Shown: piece by piece, positions 1-8,098 of the stretch | Numbering within the stretch: the first letter of the stretch is position 1 | How the letters are laid out: each line of letters begins with the position of its first letter | From: Pseudoxanthomonas mexicana | Lineage (GTDB): Bacteria; Pseudomonadota; Gammaproteobacteria; Xanthomonadales; Xanthomonadaceae | Reading direction: 5' to 3' | Assembly: GCF_010093385.1 (NCBI RefSeq) | Contig: NZ_PDWV01000023.1 | Coordinates: forward strand, 1 to 54,102 | DNA length: 54,102 nucleotides | The notes under the pieces: generated by a model | The model's database searches: none | What the model was told of the DNA's origin: nothing | What the model saw: the letters and a program-made list of their open reading frames with translations, nothing else | Made by a program: the position numbers and the translations under genes

Positions 1-288
1 CGTCAGGAATCGTTGACCCCGCTGCGCCGGCCGCGTGCCGCCCGGGAGCGGCGACAGGCGCCCGCCTGCTTGTTGTTGAGCAGCGGTGGTGCGCTGGAGC
101 AGGTCCTGGCCCAGCTTCCCGAAGCGCTTCGCACGCGGCTCAGAAAGGCCGTTGTCGTCGCCGCCAGCGCGCGCTTGGCCGACGCGGCGCGAACGGCGGG
201 CTTCGTCCGCGTCGTCCAGGCCGAAGGCCCGCGCCCGGCACAGCTGATGAAAGCGGCGTGCACGATCCGCCCGGCCGGCATCCGGTAG
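1..288 (+). CDS. hemD: Uroporphyrinogen-III synthase, C-terminal fragment
   Basis: The reading frame is open from the window edge, so only the last 95 residues are present and the true start lies upstream. HemD cyclises hydroxymethylbilane to uroporphyrinogen III in the cytoplasm, in the heme and siroheme pathway. The visible part has the family's C-terminal pattern: a predicted helix, a strand ending in VVVAASARLADAARTAGF, then VVQAEGP and a final helix. Sequence similarity alone would be weak for this poorly conserved enzyme. The call rests mainly on the position immediately before hemX and hemY, the usual proteobacterial order. The end overlaps the region just before the hemX start. Confidence 0.72.
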   Translation, partial: RQESLTPLRRPRAARERRQAPACLLLSSGGALEQVLAQLPEALRTRLRKAVVVAASARLADAARTAGFVRVVQAEGPRPAQLMKAACTIRPAGIR

Positions 289-326
289 CATCTGCGGCCT
301 CCATCACGTTTCGTCCCGCGACCAGG

Positions 327-1352
327 ATGCTTGTGAACGACGAACCCACCTCCCCCCGCCGCACCTTCGGTGCCGGCCGCCTCATCGCGCTGGCCATCCG
401 GGTGCTGGTGGTCGGCCTGGCGGCCTGGCGTGGCTGGGCGTGGTGGCAGGCCCAGGGCGAAGGGAAACGGGACGAGCAGGCCATGATCGCGCAGCGCCTG
501 GAGGCGCTGGAGGCCCGTGCCGAAGCCCTGCGGCGCGACCAGCGCGCGCAGGCGCAGCGCCTGCTGGACGCCGCGGCCACCAACCGCGTGCTGCGCGACG
601 AAGTCCTGGGCCTGGGCCACCGCGGCGCCCTGCTCGAGGAAAGCGTCGCCAAGCTGACCGACCCCGACCGCCACGGCGCGCAGGCCTTGCGGCTGGACGA
701 GGTGGAACTGCTGCTGTCCCTGGCGGCGCAGCGGCTGGAGATCGCCCATGCCCCGGCCGGGGCCCGACGCGCGTATGCACTGGCCGCCGGCGTCCTGGAC
801 GGCCTGGACGACCATCGGCTGCTGAACCTGAAGCAGGCGCTGGCGCAGGAACGCGTCGCCGTCGACGCGCTCGGCGCCGGTGCGCGCGCAGACGCGTTCG
901 CCCGCCTGGATTCCCTGGCGGATGCGATCGCCGGCCTGCCCCGCCAAGCACCGGCGGCAGCGCCGGGACAGGTGCGCCCCGCGTGGCAGCGGTGGCTGGC
1001 ACCTTTGGTCGACGTGCGGCCTTCGCGCGACACCACGCTGGTGGCGCCCGACCAGCGGGCCGCGGCGGACGTGGCGTTGCAGATCGAGATCGGGCTGGCG
1101 CGGGCCGCCCTCGAGCGAGGCGACGACGCTGCGTACCGCGCCGCGCTGGCCCGTGTGGACGGATGGCTGCCACGGCTGTGGCCGGACTCGCCGGCACGAC
1201 GTCAGGTTCACGCACGGCTGCGCACATTGCAGCAGGCGCAAGCGCCCGCGCGCCCGGCGGAAGTGGGCAGCACGCTGCAGCAGTTGCGCGCGCTGCGCAG
1301 CGCCGGCATGCGGCTGCGCCCGACCAGGGAGACGCCGGAGGTGATGCCATGA
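327..1352 (+). CDS. hemX: HemX family protein (uroporphyrinogen-III C-methyltransferase-like, membrane anchored)
   Basis: A 341-residue protein with a short basic N-terminus, one membrane segment (about residues 18-38, IALAIRVLVVGLAAW), then a long Ala/Arg/Glu-rich helical, probably coiled-coil, periplasmic region. This is the HemX layout. Despite the database name, HemX lacks the methyltransferase domain of CysG, and its role in heme synthesis is not settled. The ATG at 327 is chosen because it places the membrane anchor near the N-terminus. An upstream ATG at 258 in the same frame would overlap hemD and add 23 residues unlike the family. The stop overlaps the hemY start in an ATGA, which suggests translational coupling. 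Confidence 0.82.
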   Translation: MLVNDEPTSPRRTFGAGRLIALAIRVLVVGLAAWRGWAWWQAQGEGKRDEQAMIAQRLEALEARAEALRRDQRAQAQRLLDAAATNRVLRDEVLGLGHRGALLEESVAKLTDPDRHGAQALRLDEVELLLSLAAQRLEIAHAPAGARRAYALAAGVLDGLDDHRLLNLKQALAQERVAVDALGAGARADAFARLDSLADAIAGLPRQAPAAAPGQVRPAWQRWLAPLVDVRPSRDTTLVAPDQRAAADVALQIEIGLARAALERGDDAAYRAALARVDGWLPRLWPDSPARRQVHARLRTLQQAQAPARPAEVGSTLQQLRALRSAGMRLRPTRETPEVMP

Positions 1353-2608
1353 AAACGTTCCGCACCGTGGTGGTGATGCTGGTGCTGATGCTGGCCGGCG
1401 TGCAGGCGGCGCAGTGGATGGCCGGTACCGACCGCGACCTGGGCGAGGTGTTCATCCGCTTTGCCGGCTACGACCTGCATACCAACGTGCCGCGGGCCGT
1501 GCTGGCGCTTCTGCTGGCCGGCGGTGTGGCGTGGCTGCTCTGGCGGGTGCTCACGCTGCCGTTCCGTGCCTGGGGCCGGCACCGCCGCAAGCAGGCGCGC
1601 GCACGGCTCATCGACGGCCTGGACGCGCTGCATGCCGGCCACTGGCAGAAGGCCGAGAAGCTGCTTGAACGCGCCGCCGACGATCAAGAAGTCGGCGCGG
1701 TCGCGCGTGTCGCCGCGGCGAGTGCAGCGCAGGCCCGCGGCGACGAGGCGGCGATGCAACGCCAGCTTGCGGCGCTGCGCGAACGGTCGGGACCCGCGCA
1801 CGCGATCCTTGCCGCGCAGATCGCACTGGACGCGGGACGTCCGCAGGACGCGCTGGCGGTGCTCGACGCCGCCGACGTGCAGCCACTGCCGCCGCGCGGC
1901 CTGGCCCTGCGTGCCGAGGCCCTGGCGGACACGGCGCAGGCCGGAGAGGCTTACGGCCTGCTGGGCGCATTGAAGCAGCAGCAGGCCGTGGCGCCCGCTG
2001 CCCTGGATACGCTGGAGACGCGCCTGGCGACCCAGTCGCTGCGTGAAGCAGCCGACCCCAACGTGCTGGCCGAGCGCTGGGAGGCCCTCACCAAGCCGTT
2101 GCGGCAACAATCACCCGTGGTCGCCGCCTATGCCGAACGCGCGGCCGCCTTGCGCTGGGAAGACGCGGCCACGCGCAGCATCGAACAGGCCTTGGAGGCC
2201 CGCTGGGATGAAGATCTGGTGGCGCTCTACGGCCGGCTGCCGGTGGCCAAGCTGGATTCGCGCCGCGCCAGCGCCCAGCATTGGCTGCAGACCCGCGCGG
2301 CCAGCCCCGCGCTGCTGGTAACCCTGGGACGCCTGGCCCGCCAGCAGGGGCAATGGACGCAGGCGCAAGAGTTCCTGCATCGCGCGGTCGCGCAGGGTGC
2401 AGGCGCCGACGCCTGGGAGGAACTGGGCACGGGCTTCGCCGACGCCGGCGACGCCGCATCGGCCCAGCAGTGCTATGCCAACGCGCTGAAGACGAAGCGC
2501 GGCGAAGCGGCCACGCAGCTCGCCGTGCGCGACATGAAGCAGGCCATCCACGACGAAGCCGTCATGGAAGAACGCGACGCGCACGGACTGCCACGCCTGA
2601 AGGACTGA
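1349..2608 (+). CDS. hemY: HemY family protein (heme biosynthesis-associated TPR membrane protein)
   Basis: A 419-residue protein. The N-terminus carries two membrane segments (about residues 3-22 and 50-70, the second LALLLAGGVAWLLWRVL), followed by a basic stretch and helical TPR-like repeats to the end. This is the proteobacterial HemY-type protein and is unrelated to the Bacillus protoporphyrinogen oxidase also called HemY. The start is fixed by the 4-base overlap with hemX. The function is unproven; it is usually described as a scaffold acting late in heme synthesis. The C-terminal TPR pairs around residues 320-395 (LVTLGRLARQQGQWTQAQEF and following) are clear. Confidence 0.85.
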   Translation: MKTFRTVVVMLVLMLAGVQAAQWMAGTDRDLGEVFIRFAGYDLHTNVPRAVLALLLAGGVAWLLWRVLTLPFRAWGRHRRKQARARLIDGLDALHAGHWQKAEKLLERAADDQEVGAVARVAAASAAQARGDEAAMQRQLAALRERSGPAHAILAAQIALDAGRPQDALAVLDAADVQPLPPRGLALRAEALADTAQAGEAYGLLGALKQQQAVAPAALDTLETRLATQSLREAADPNVLAERWEALTKPLRQQSPVVAAYAERAAALRWEDAATRSIEQALEARWDEDLVALYGRLPVAKLDSRRASAQHWLQTRAASPALLVTLGRLARQQGQWTQAQEFLHRAVAQGAGADAWEELGTGFADAGDAASAQQCYANALKTKRGEAATQLAVRDMKQAIHDEAVMEERDAHGLPRLKD

Positions 2609-2708
2609 ACGCGCGGCGCGCTCAACCGGCGTTCGGCTTCCGCGGCGGCGACCGCTCTGCAGCCGCAGGCCACAGCATGCGGAACGGCGGCACACCGATC
2701 ATGGAACC

Positions 2709-3629
2709 TCAGGCTTCGTCGAAGTAGTCCGAATCCAGCCGCTTGACCACGTAGGTCGCCACCGGCGTGACGCCCACGCCATGGTCGATCATCAGATTCG
2801 CGATCTGGATGCCATCTAGCAGGACGACCTTGACGTCGATGTGCGAAACATAGTCCCGCGCATCGGCCGAGAACCCGCTCGTCGTCATGAAGACGCCTTT
2901 GCGGGCACGCTGACCATGAAGCGCACCCACGAACTTCTGGATTTCGGGACGACCCACCGTTCCCTGCCATCGCTTGGCCTGGATGTATATGACATCCAGG
3001 CCAAGCCGATCTTCCTTGATGATCCCGTCTATTCCGCCATCGCCGGATCGTCCAATGCGCTCGCCAGCACCCCGCCGGGACCCGCCATAGCCCATGACGA
3101 CCAGCAGTTCCACGACGAGTTGCTCGAAAAACTCGGGGCTCACCTGCAGCAATCGCTCCAAGACTTGCGAGGCTAGTTCGCTGCGCAACTGCTGATAAGC
3201 GCCTTGCAGGGCCTCATCCGGCGTGGTGTGCTCTGCCGTCGACGGAACAAGCGTTTGCGTCGTACCCCCGACGGACTCCGCCGAGGCCCCCGTGAGGAAT
3301 TCCCGGAACTCCGGAAAGCCTGCGAGGAAAGCCTTGTCGATGTTGGGGGGCGGGGACTTCAAGACGTCCCGCCCACGATCGGTGATCTCGAAGTATCCGC
3401 GCTTCGGCTTGACCAGCAGACCCGCCTTCATCAAGTAGAAACTGGCCCAGCCTGTTCGATTTCTCAACGCGGTCTGCTGACCGCTCGGAAGCATCGTCGC
3501 ACGCTCTTCGTGCGTCAGACCAAACTCGTCGCCCAGGAGCTTCTCGGCCGTGGGCAGGTCGCTGGCGCGGTGCGCTCCCGCCAGTCGCAGTAGCGGGAGC
3601 ATCAGTTGATCATATGTCGGAATCGCCAT
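2709..3629 (-). CDS. mrr: Mrr-type modification-dependent restriction endonuclease
   Basis: The protein has 306 residues, close to the usual Mrr length. An N-terminal winged-helix domain (about 1-90, MAIPTYDQLMLPLLRLA) is followed by a C-terminal PD-(D/E)XK nuclease domain. Catalytic elements are GDGGIDGII, then LGLDVIYIQAKRW (the D...QAK motif) and VGRPEIQKFVGAL. E. coli Mrr is a type IV enzyme that cuts DNA carrying foreign methylation. The ATG at 3629 is preceded by GGAGG at a good distance; an in-frame ATG at 3686 has no such support and overlaps the end of fadI. No methyltransferase or specificity gene is adjacent, consistent with a solitary type IV system. It stands convergent to hemY, and its base composition looks slightly lower in GC than its neighbours. 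Confidence 0.9.
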   Translation of the reverse strand: MAIPTYDQLMLPLLRLAGAHRASDLPTAEKLLGDEFGLTHEERATMLPSGQQTALRNRTGWASFYLMKAGLLVKPKRGYFEITDRGRDVLKSPPPNIDKAFLAGFPEFREFLTGASAESVGGTTQTLVPSTAEHTTPDEALQGAYQQLRSELASQVLERLLQVSPEFFEQLVVELLVVMGYGGSRRGAGERIGRSGDGGIDGIIKEDRLGLDVIYIQAKRWQGTVGRPEIQKFVGALHGQRARKGVFMTTSGFSADARDYVSHIDVKVVLLDGIQIANLMIDHGVGVTPVATYVVKRLDSDYFDEA

Positions 3630-3660
3630 GCAGCCTCCGTGCTCGCCCTTCCGACTCCCG

Positions 3661-4941
3661 TCAGCGCTCGATGATCGCCACCACACCCATGCCGCCGGCG
3701 GTGCAGATGGAGACCAGCGCGCGGCCGCCGCCGCGCTGCTTCAGTTCCTTCGCGACCGTGGCGACGATGCGGGCGCCGGTGGCGGCGAACGGATGGCCCG
3801 TGGCCAGCGAGGAGCCGTTGGGATTCATCTTCGCCGGATCGATCTTGCCGAGTGGCGCGTCCAGGCCCAGGCGGTTGCGGCAGTAGTCCTCGCTCTCCCA
3901 CGCGCGCAGTGTGCACAGCACCTGCGCGGCGAACGCCTCGTGGATCTCGTAGATGTCGAAGTCCTGCAGGGTCAGGCCGTTGCGCTTGAGCATTTCCGGC
4001 ACCGCGACCGTGGGCGCCATCAGCAGGCCTTCGCCGTGCACGAAATCGACGGCGGCCACCTGCGCATCCCGGAGGTAGGCCAGCGGCTCGTGGCCGTGCG
4101 CCTTCGCCCACTCCTCGCTGGACAGCAGCACCGCGGCGGCGCCATCGGTCAGCGGCGTGGAGTTGGCGGCCGTCAGCGTGCCGCGGCCGGAGGTCTTGTC
4201 GAAGGCCGGCTTCAGCGTGGCCAGCTTTTCCAGCGACGTGTCGGGGCGCAGGATGTTGTCGCGCTCCTGGCCACGGAACGGGGCGACCAGATCGTCGAAG
4301 AACCCGCGCTCGTAGGCGGCGGCCAGCTTCTTGTGCGAGGCCACCGCCAGCTCATCCTGCGAGTCGCGCGAGATGTTCCACTCCTTCGCCATGTCCTCGC
4401 AGTGGTCGCCCATGCTCTTGCCGGTGCGCGGCTCGGCCACGCCGGGGAACTCGGGCTTCAGCTCGCCGAACTTGAAGCCGCTCACCAGCGCCTTCAGCTT
4501 GTCCTGCGTGGTCTTGGCGCGGTTGGCGGCCAGCAGGCGCGCGCGCAGCTTCTTGCCGTAGACGATCGGCACTTCCGAGGTGGTGTCCGACCCGCCGCCG
4601 ATGCCCGATTCGATCTGCCCCAGCGCGATCTTGTTGCCGATGTGGATGATGGTGTCCAGGCTGGTGCCGCAGGCGCGCTGCAGCGTGATGCCCGGGGTCA
4701 GCGGCGACAGGCCGGATGAGAGGGCGGCTTCGCGGCCCAGGTTCCAGTCGGACGAATGCTTGATCACCGCGCCCATCGCCACTTCGCCCAGCTGCTGGCC
4801 GTGCAGGCCGAAGCGCTCGACCAGCGCGCCCAGCGTGCGCACCGACATGCCCAGGTTCCCCACATCCGCGTAGGCCGTGTTCTGGCGACAGAACGGAATG
4901 CGGACGCCGCCGAGGATGGCGACGGGGCGGGGACCGGGCAT
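3661..4941 (-). CDS. fadI: Acetyl-CoA C-acyltransferase (3-ketoacyl-CoA thiolase), FadI type
   Basis: A 426-residue thiolase. The nucleophile cysteine lies in LQRACGTSLDTI (about residue 90), the catalytic His in YEIHEAFAAQVL, the second His in GHPFAATGAR and the second Cys in CTAGGMG near the C-terminus. It cleaves 3-ketoacyl-CoA with CoA in fatty acid beta-oxidation. The long inserts and the sequence NPNGSSLATGHPFAATGAR fit the FadI/trifunctional-protein beta subunit branch rather than short biosynthetic thiolases. The ATG at 4941 has AGAGGT upstream; the frame extends to 5064 but that part is not thiolase-like. No fadJ partner is adjacent. It lies divergent to the gene at 5049. Confidence 0.9.
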   Translation of the reverse strand: MPGPRPVAILGGVRIPFCRQNTAYADVGNLGMSVRTLGALVERFGLHGQQLGEVAMGAVIKHSSDWNLGREAALSSGLSPLTPGITLQRACGTSLDTIIHIGNKIALGQIESGIGGGSDTTSEVPIVYGKKLRARLLAANRAKTTQDKLKALVSGFKFGELKPEFPGVAEPRTGKSMGDHCEDMAKEWNISRDSQDELAVASHKKLAAAYERGFFDDLVAPFRGQERDNILRPDTSLEKLATLKPAFDKTSGRGTLTAANSTPLTDGAAAVLLSSEEWAKAHGHEPLAYLRDAQVAAVDFVHGEGLLMAPTVAVPEMLKRNGLTLQDFDIYEIHEAFAAQVLCTLRAWESEDYCRNRLGLDAPLGKIDPAKMNPNGSSLATGHPFAATGARIVATVAKELKQRGGGRALVSICTAGGMGVVAIIER

Positions 4942-5000
4942 GGGGACCTCTTGGCGTTGGCGATGAAGGGAGGGGTGAAGATGCGCCCGCGTACGGCAGG

Positions 5001-5006
5001 CATAAT
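5001..5006 (+). promoter_or_regulatory. Possible -10 element for the gene at 5049
   Basis: CATAAT stands about 40 bases before the ATG at 5049 in the fadI divergent intergenic region. No convincing -35 is visible at the expected spacing, so this is a weak call from composition alone. Confidence 0.3.
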
Positions 5007-5048
5007 GGGGGAGTGTAATGCGCCCCTCCACCGCCTCCAACCGCTGAC

Positions 5049-5933
5049 ATGACTCGATCCCCAACCGGCCCCGTCGTCATGGGCGTGATGGCCCTGGAAC
5101 TGATGGCGGGCAGCACCCCGCGCAACGCGGCCCTGACGGCTGCCCAGGCGAGTGCCTTGGCCGAGAAACTGGGACGCGACCTGGCATCGCTTGTTCCTCA
5201 GGTGCGTGACCTGGATCTCGTCTTGGCGGCGGCGCACTTCGATCCGGCCGAAGCGTTGCGACCCGGCTGGTCGCTGCACCAGCGCCTGCGCGAGCTGCAC
5301 CAGCGCGCGCCCGGACGCGGCGAAGGTCCACGCGTGATCGCCTTCGGCGCCGATGAGACGGGCGACATCCCCCTGCCGCTGCAGGCCGATGAAGGCCTGG
5401 GCGGCGGCCTGCTGCGCGTGGTGCCCTTCCTGCTGGCCGGCGACGACCATACGGTCGATGCCGTGGGCGAACGGTTGGAAAGCGTGCTGCTGGAAACGGG
5501 CATGGCCCAGCCCGATACCGCGCTACTCGCGCAGACCGCATTCGGCGCGCAGATCGAACATGCGCGCTACATGACGCTGCACGACCTGGCCGCGATGACC
5601 GCGATGCAGTACGAGCACGGCGGGCTGGGCGCGCTGTGGCCGGTGATCGAGACCGCCCTGGTGGCACCCGCGGAAGAGCAGTGGCTGGATGCGCCGCCGG
5701 AACCGCTGCTGCGCTACGCGAATGGCGAAGTGCACATCGCACTGTTCGAACCGATGGCCTGGCGCGCGCGTTATGCGCCGCAGGAAGCGACCGACGAGCG
5801 GCTGGAACGCGCCTACCAGCACTTCCAGGCGCGCCAGCAGCAGATCGCCGCCGTGCTGGAAGCGCACGGCATCCCGGTGACGTTCGCGCATTGCCCGGGC
5901 AAGACCGACGCGCGGGAAACGCTGCAGTCGTAG
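5049..5933 (+). CDS. Unknown protein, 294 residues, probably cytoplasmic
   Basis: I do not recognise a family. There is no signal peptide and no membrane segment. The protein is Ala/Leu/Glu rich with an alternating helix-strand pattern. It contains VIAFGADETGDIPLPLQADE, a GGGLLRVVPFLLAGDD segment and a helical C-terminus (ATDERLERAYQHFQARQQQ). Normal codon usage and the expected third-position GC over the whole frame support a real gene. It is divergent from fadI across about 107 bases and stands alone. Its TAG stop codon is the GTAG head of the REP pair that follows. Confidence 0.7.
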   Translation: MTRSPTGPVVMGVMALELMAGSTPRNAALTAAQASALAEKLGRDLASLVPQVRDLDLVLAAAHFDPAEALRPGWSLHQRLRELHQRAPGRGEGPRVIAFGADETGDIPLPLQADEGLGGGLLRVVPFLLAGDDHTVDAVGERLESVLLETGMAQPDTALLAQTAFGAQIEHARYMTLHDLAAMTAMQYEHGGLGALWPVIETALVAPAEEQWLDAPPEPLLRYANGEVHIALFEPMAWRARYAPQEATDERLERAYQHFQARQQQIAAVLEAHGIPVTFAHCPGKTDARETLQS

Positions 5934-5998
5934 CGTGCGCCATGCGCACGACCACGAGAAACACACATCGTGCGGTCGTGCGCGTGGCGCACGCTACG
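5929..5998. repeat. GTAG-type REP pair (REPIN-like inverted repeat)
   Basis: Two arms of about 28-30 bases, beginning CGTAGCGTGCGCCA and its reverse complement, are inverted around a short A-rich spacer (agaaacacac). They match with one substitution and a small offset near the spacer. The outer GTAG tetranucleotide is the known head of REP elements associated with Xanthomonadaceae RAYT transposases. The element fills the space between two convergent genes (unknown gene and sodC), so its transcript could also act as a bidirectional terminator. Confidence 0.75.
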
Positions 5999-6008
5999 GT
6001 CTTGGGTG

Positions 6009-6581
6009 TTATTGCGTGACCTTGATGATGCCGCAGGCCACCCGCGCACCGGCGTTGCCGGCCGGCTGGCTGGCGTAGTCGTCCGGAGCCGCATGTACGA
6101 TCAGCGCGCGGCCTGCCACATCGTTGATGGCGCCGCCGCCCAGGGTGACGCCTTCGATGTGCGCGTCGACCTTGGCCACGCCCTCGGCGTTGGCGGTGAG
6201 GTTGTTCATGTCGCCGGCGTGGTGCGCGCCACTTCCCGCCTTGCCGTGCGCGGTATTGAACGGGTTGAAGTGCGGACCGGCGCTGCTGGCGTCGGCGGCG
6301 CTGCAGTCGCCCTTCTCGTGGATATGGAACGCATGCGCGCTGTTGGCCTGCAGCCCACCGATCTCGCCGGTCAGATGCAAGCCTTTACCCATCGGGGTGA
6401 GCGTGACGCTGCCGCTGACCAGACTGCCGGAGGCGGACGCCAGCACGGCGACCGCCTGTTTGGCGGTGCTGGTGGTGGGAACGACGGCGCTCTGGGATGA
6501 CGGCGGCGAAGACGAGGACGGCGTGGTGTTGCATGCCGCCAGAGTGAGGGCGGACGCGGCGGCCAGCAGGGCGATGCGCAT
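6009..6581 (-). CDS. sodC: Cu/Zn superoxide dismutase, lipoprotein
   Basis: The protein has 190 residues. A lipoprotein signal ends in LTLAAC (Cys at about 16), followed by a Ser/Pro-rich tether and then the beta-barrel enzyme. Metal ligands are visible in HAFHIHEKGDC, GPHFNPFNTAHG, GSGAHHAGDMNN and ALIVHAAPDDY. The disulfide cysteines lie in GDC and GARVACGII. It dismutates superoxide in the periplasm, probably anchored to the outer membrane. It lies 80 bases downstream of ntrC on the same strand, and nothing suggests nitrogen control. The downstream side meets the REP pair. Confidence 0.93.
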   Translation of the reverse strand: MRIALLAAASALTLAACNTTPSSSSPPSSQSAVVPTTSTAKQAVAVLASASGSLVSGSVTLTPMGKGLHLTGEIGGLQANSAHAFHIHEKGDCSAADASSAGPHFNPFNTAHGKAGSGAHHAGDMNNLTANAEGVAKVDAHIEGVTLGGGAINDVAGRALIVHAAPDDYASQPAGNAGARVACGIIKVTQ

Positions 6582-6661
6582 GGGGAAACTCCTGTTGCAG
6601 GGCGTGGCCTGTTACCGTAACCACCGCAGCCTTCACGTTCAATGAAAGCGCCGCCGCGCAC

Positions 6662-8098
6662 TCATCCGCGCTTGCGGCCGGGCCCCAGTTTGCGGGTGAC
6701 GGTGTTCCTGCCCACGCCAAGACGGGCCGCGGCTTCCGCGCGGCGTCCGTGGGTCAGTTCCAGCGCGACCTGGAGCAGCGTCCGGTCGAGCCGCTCACGC
6801 GCTTCGGCATGCAGCGATTCGGCGCCTTCCAGCAGGCGCCGGCGCGCCCATTCGCCCAGCGCGTGGTCCCACTCGCCCCGCCCCCCGGCCAGCGGCGCGT
6901 GCGACAGCGCGCCCTGCAGGTCGGTGGTATTGATGACATCGGCAGGCGCCAGCGCCGCCAGACGCCAGCAGACGTTCTCCAGCTCGCGTACGTTGCCCGG
7001 CCAGTCGTGGGCCTGCAGCAGGTCCAGCGCAGCATTGCTGAAGCGCTTGGGCGCGATGTCCAGCTTGCGCGTGGCCATGGCCAGGAAGTTTTCGGCCAGC
7101 TGCGGCACGTCGGCGCGGCGTTCGCGCAGCGGCGGCAGTTGCAGTCGCACTACGTTCAACCGGTGCAGCAAGTCGGCACGGAAGCGGCCTTCCGCGACCA
7201 GTCCGTCAAGGTCCTGGTGGGTGGCGGCGATGACGCGCACGTCCACGCGGATCAGTTCGCGCCCGCCTACGCGGAAGAACTCGCCCTCGGCCAGCACCCG
7301 CAGCAGCCGCGTCTGCAGCGGCAGCGGCATGTCGCCGATTTCGTCCAGGAACAGCGTGCCGCCATCGGCCTGCTCGAAGCGACCGATGTGGCGCTTCTGC
7401 GCGCCGGTGAAGGCGCCGGCTTCGTGGCCGAACAGTTCGCTCTCCAGCAGCTCCGACGGAATCGCGGCGGTGTTCAGCGCGACGAACGGCTTGCGCGAAC
7501 GCGGCGACTCGTGGTGCAGCGCATGCGCGACCAGTTCCTTGCCGGTGCCAGTCTCGCCGGTGATCAGTACCGACAGCGGCGCCTGCGCCAGGCGGCCGAT
7601 CGCGCGGAACAGCGCGCGCATCGCCGGCGTGTCGCCGATCAGCTGGGGCGTGGGCGCGGCATCGCCGTCCTGTGCGGCTTCGGCGGCTTCTTCCGCGTCC
7701 GGCAAGGTGCGTGCGGCCAGCGCCACGGCATCGTCCAGGTCGAACGGCTTGGACAGGAATTCATGCGCACCGCCGCGGAACGCCCCGGCCGTGCTGGCAA
7801 CGTCGGTGTACGCCGACATCACGATCACCGGCAACTGCGGGTGCGTGGCCTTCAGCTTGTCCAGCAGCACCAGGCCGTCGTCGCCGGGCATGCGCACATC
7901 GGTGAACAGCAGGTCGGGTGCACCACGCGCACCCAGGGCCTGCAGGGCGGCGGCGGCGCTGTCGAAACCGTCCACCGTGTAGCCCGCATCGCGCAGGGCG
8001 GTGGCCAGCACGAAGCGTACCGAACGGTCGTCGTCGACCACCCAGATGCGGCGTGTGTCGGCGGTGCTGCCGGAAGCGGCCAGGCGATCAGTGGACAT
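6662..8098 (-). CDS. ntrC: Nitrogen regulator NtrC (sigma-54-dependent response regulator)
   Basis: A 478-residue protein with a receiver domain (phospho-acceptor Asp67 in LLFTDVRMPG), an AAA+ sigma-54 activation domain (Walker A GETGTGKE at 181-188, GAFTGA loop at 228-233, Walker B GGTLFLDE at 246-253) and a C-terminal Fis-type helix-turn-helix (EAAARLGVGRNTVTRKL). Phosphorylated NtrC drives transcription from sigma-54 promoters under nitrogen limitation. The start overlaps the end of ntrB by 11 bases, so the two are translationally coupled. A probable target promoter lies 5 kb away upstream of glnA. Confidence 0.95.
   Translation of the reverse strand: MSTDRLAASGSTADTRRIWVVDDDRSVRFVLATALRDAGYTVDGFDSAAAALQALGARGAPDLLFTDVRMPGDDGLVLLDKLKATHPQLPVIVMSAYTDVASTAGAFRGGAHEFLSKPFDLDDAVALAARTLPDAEEAAEAAQDGDAAPTPQLIGDTPAMRALFRAIGRLAQAPLSVLITGETGTGKELVAHALHHESPRSRKPFVALNTAAIPSELLESELFGHEAGAFTGAQKRHIGRFEQADGGTLFLDEIGDMPLPLQTRLLRVLAEGEFFRVGGRELIRVDVRVIAATHQDLDGLVAEGRFRADLLHRLNVVRLQLPPLRERRADVPQLAENFLAMATRKLDIAPKRFSNAALDLLQAHDWPGNVRELENVCWRLAALAPADVINTTDLQGALSHAPLAGGRGEWDHALGEWARRRLLEGAESLHAEARERLDRTLLQVALELTHGRRAEAAARLGVGRNTVTRKLGPGRKRG

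Noticed and set aside
4942-5064. N-terminal extension of FadI
   Set aside because: The extra 41 codons are unlike thiolases and overlap the divergent gene start; a ribosome site supports the ATG at 4941.
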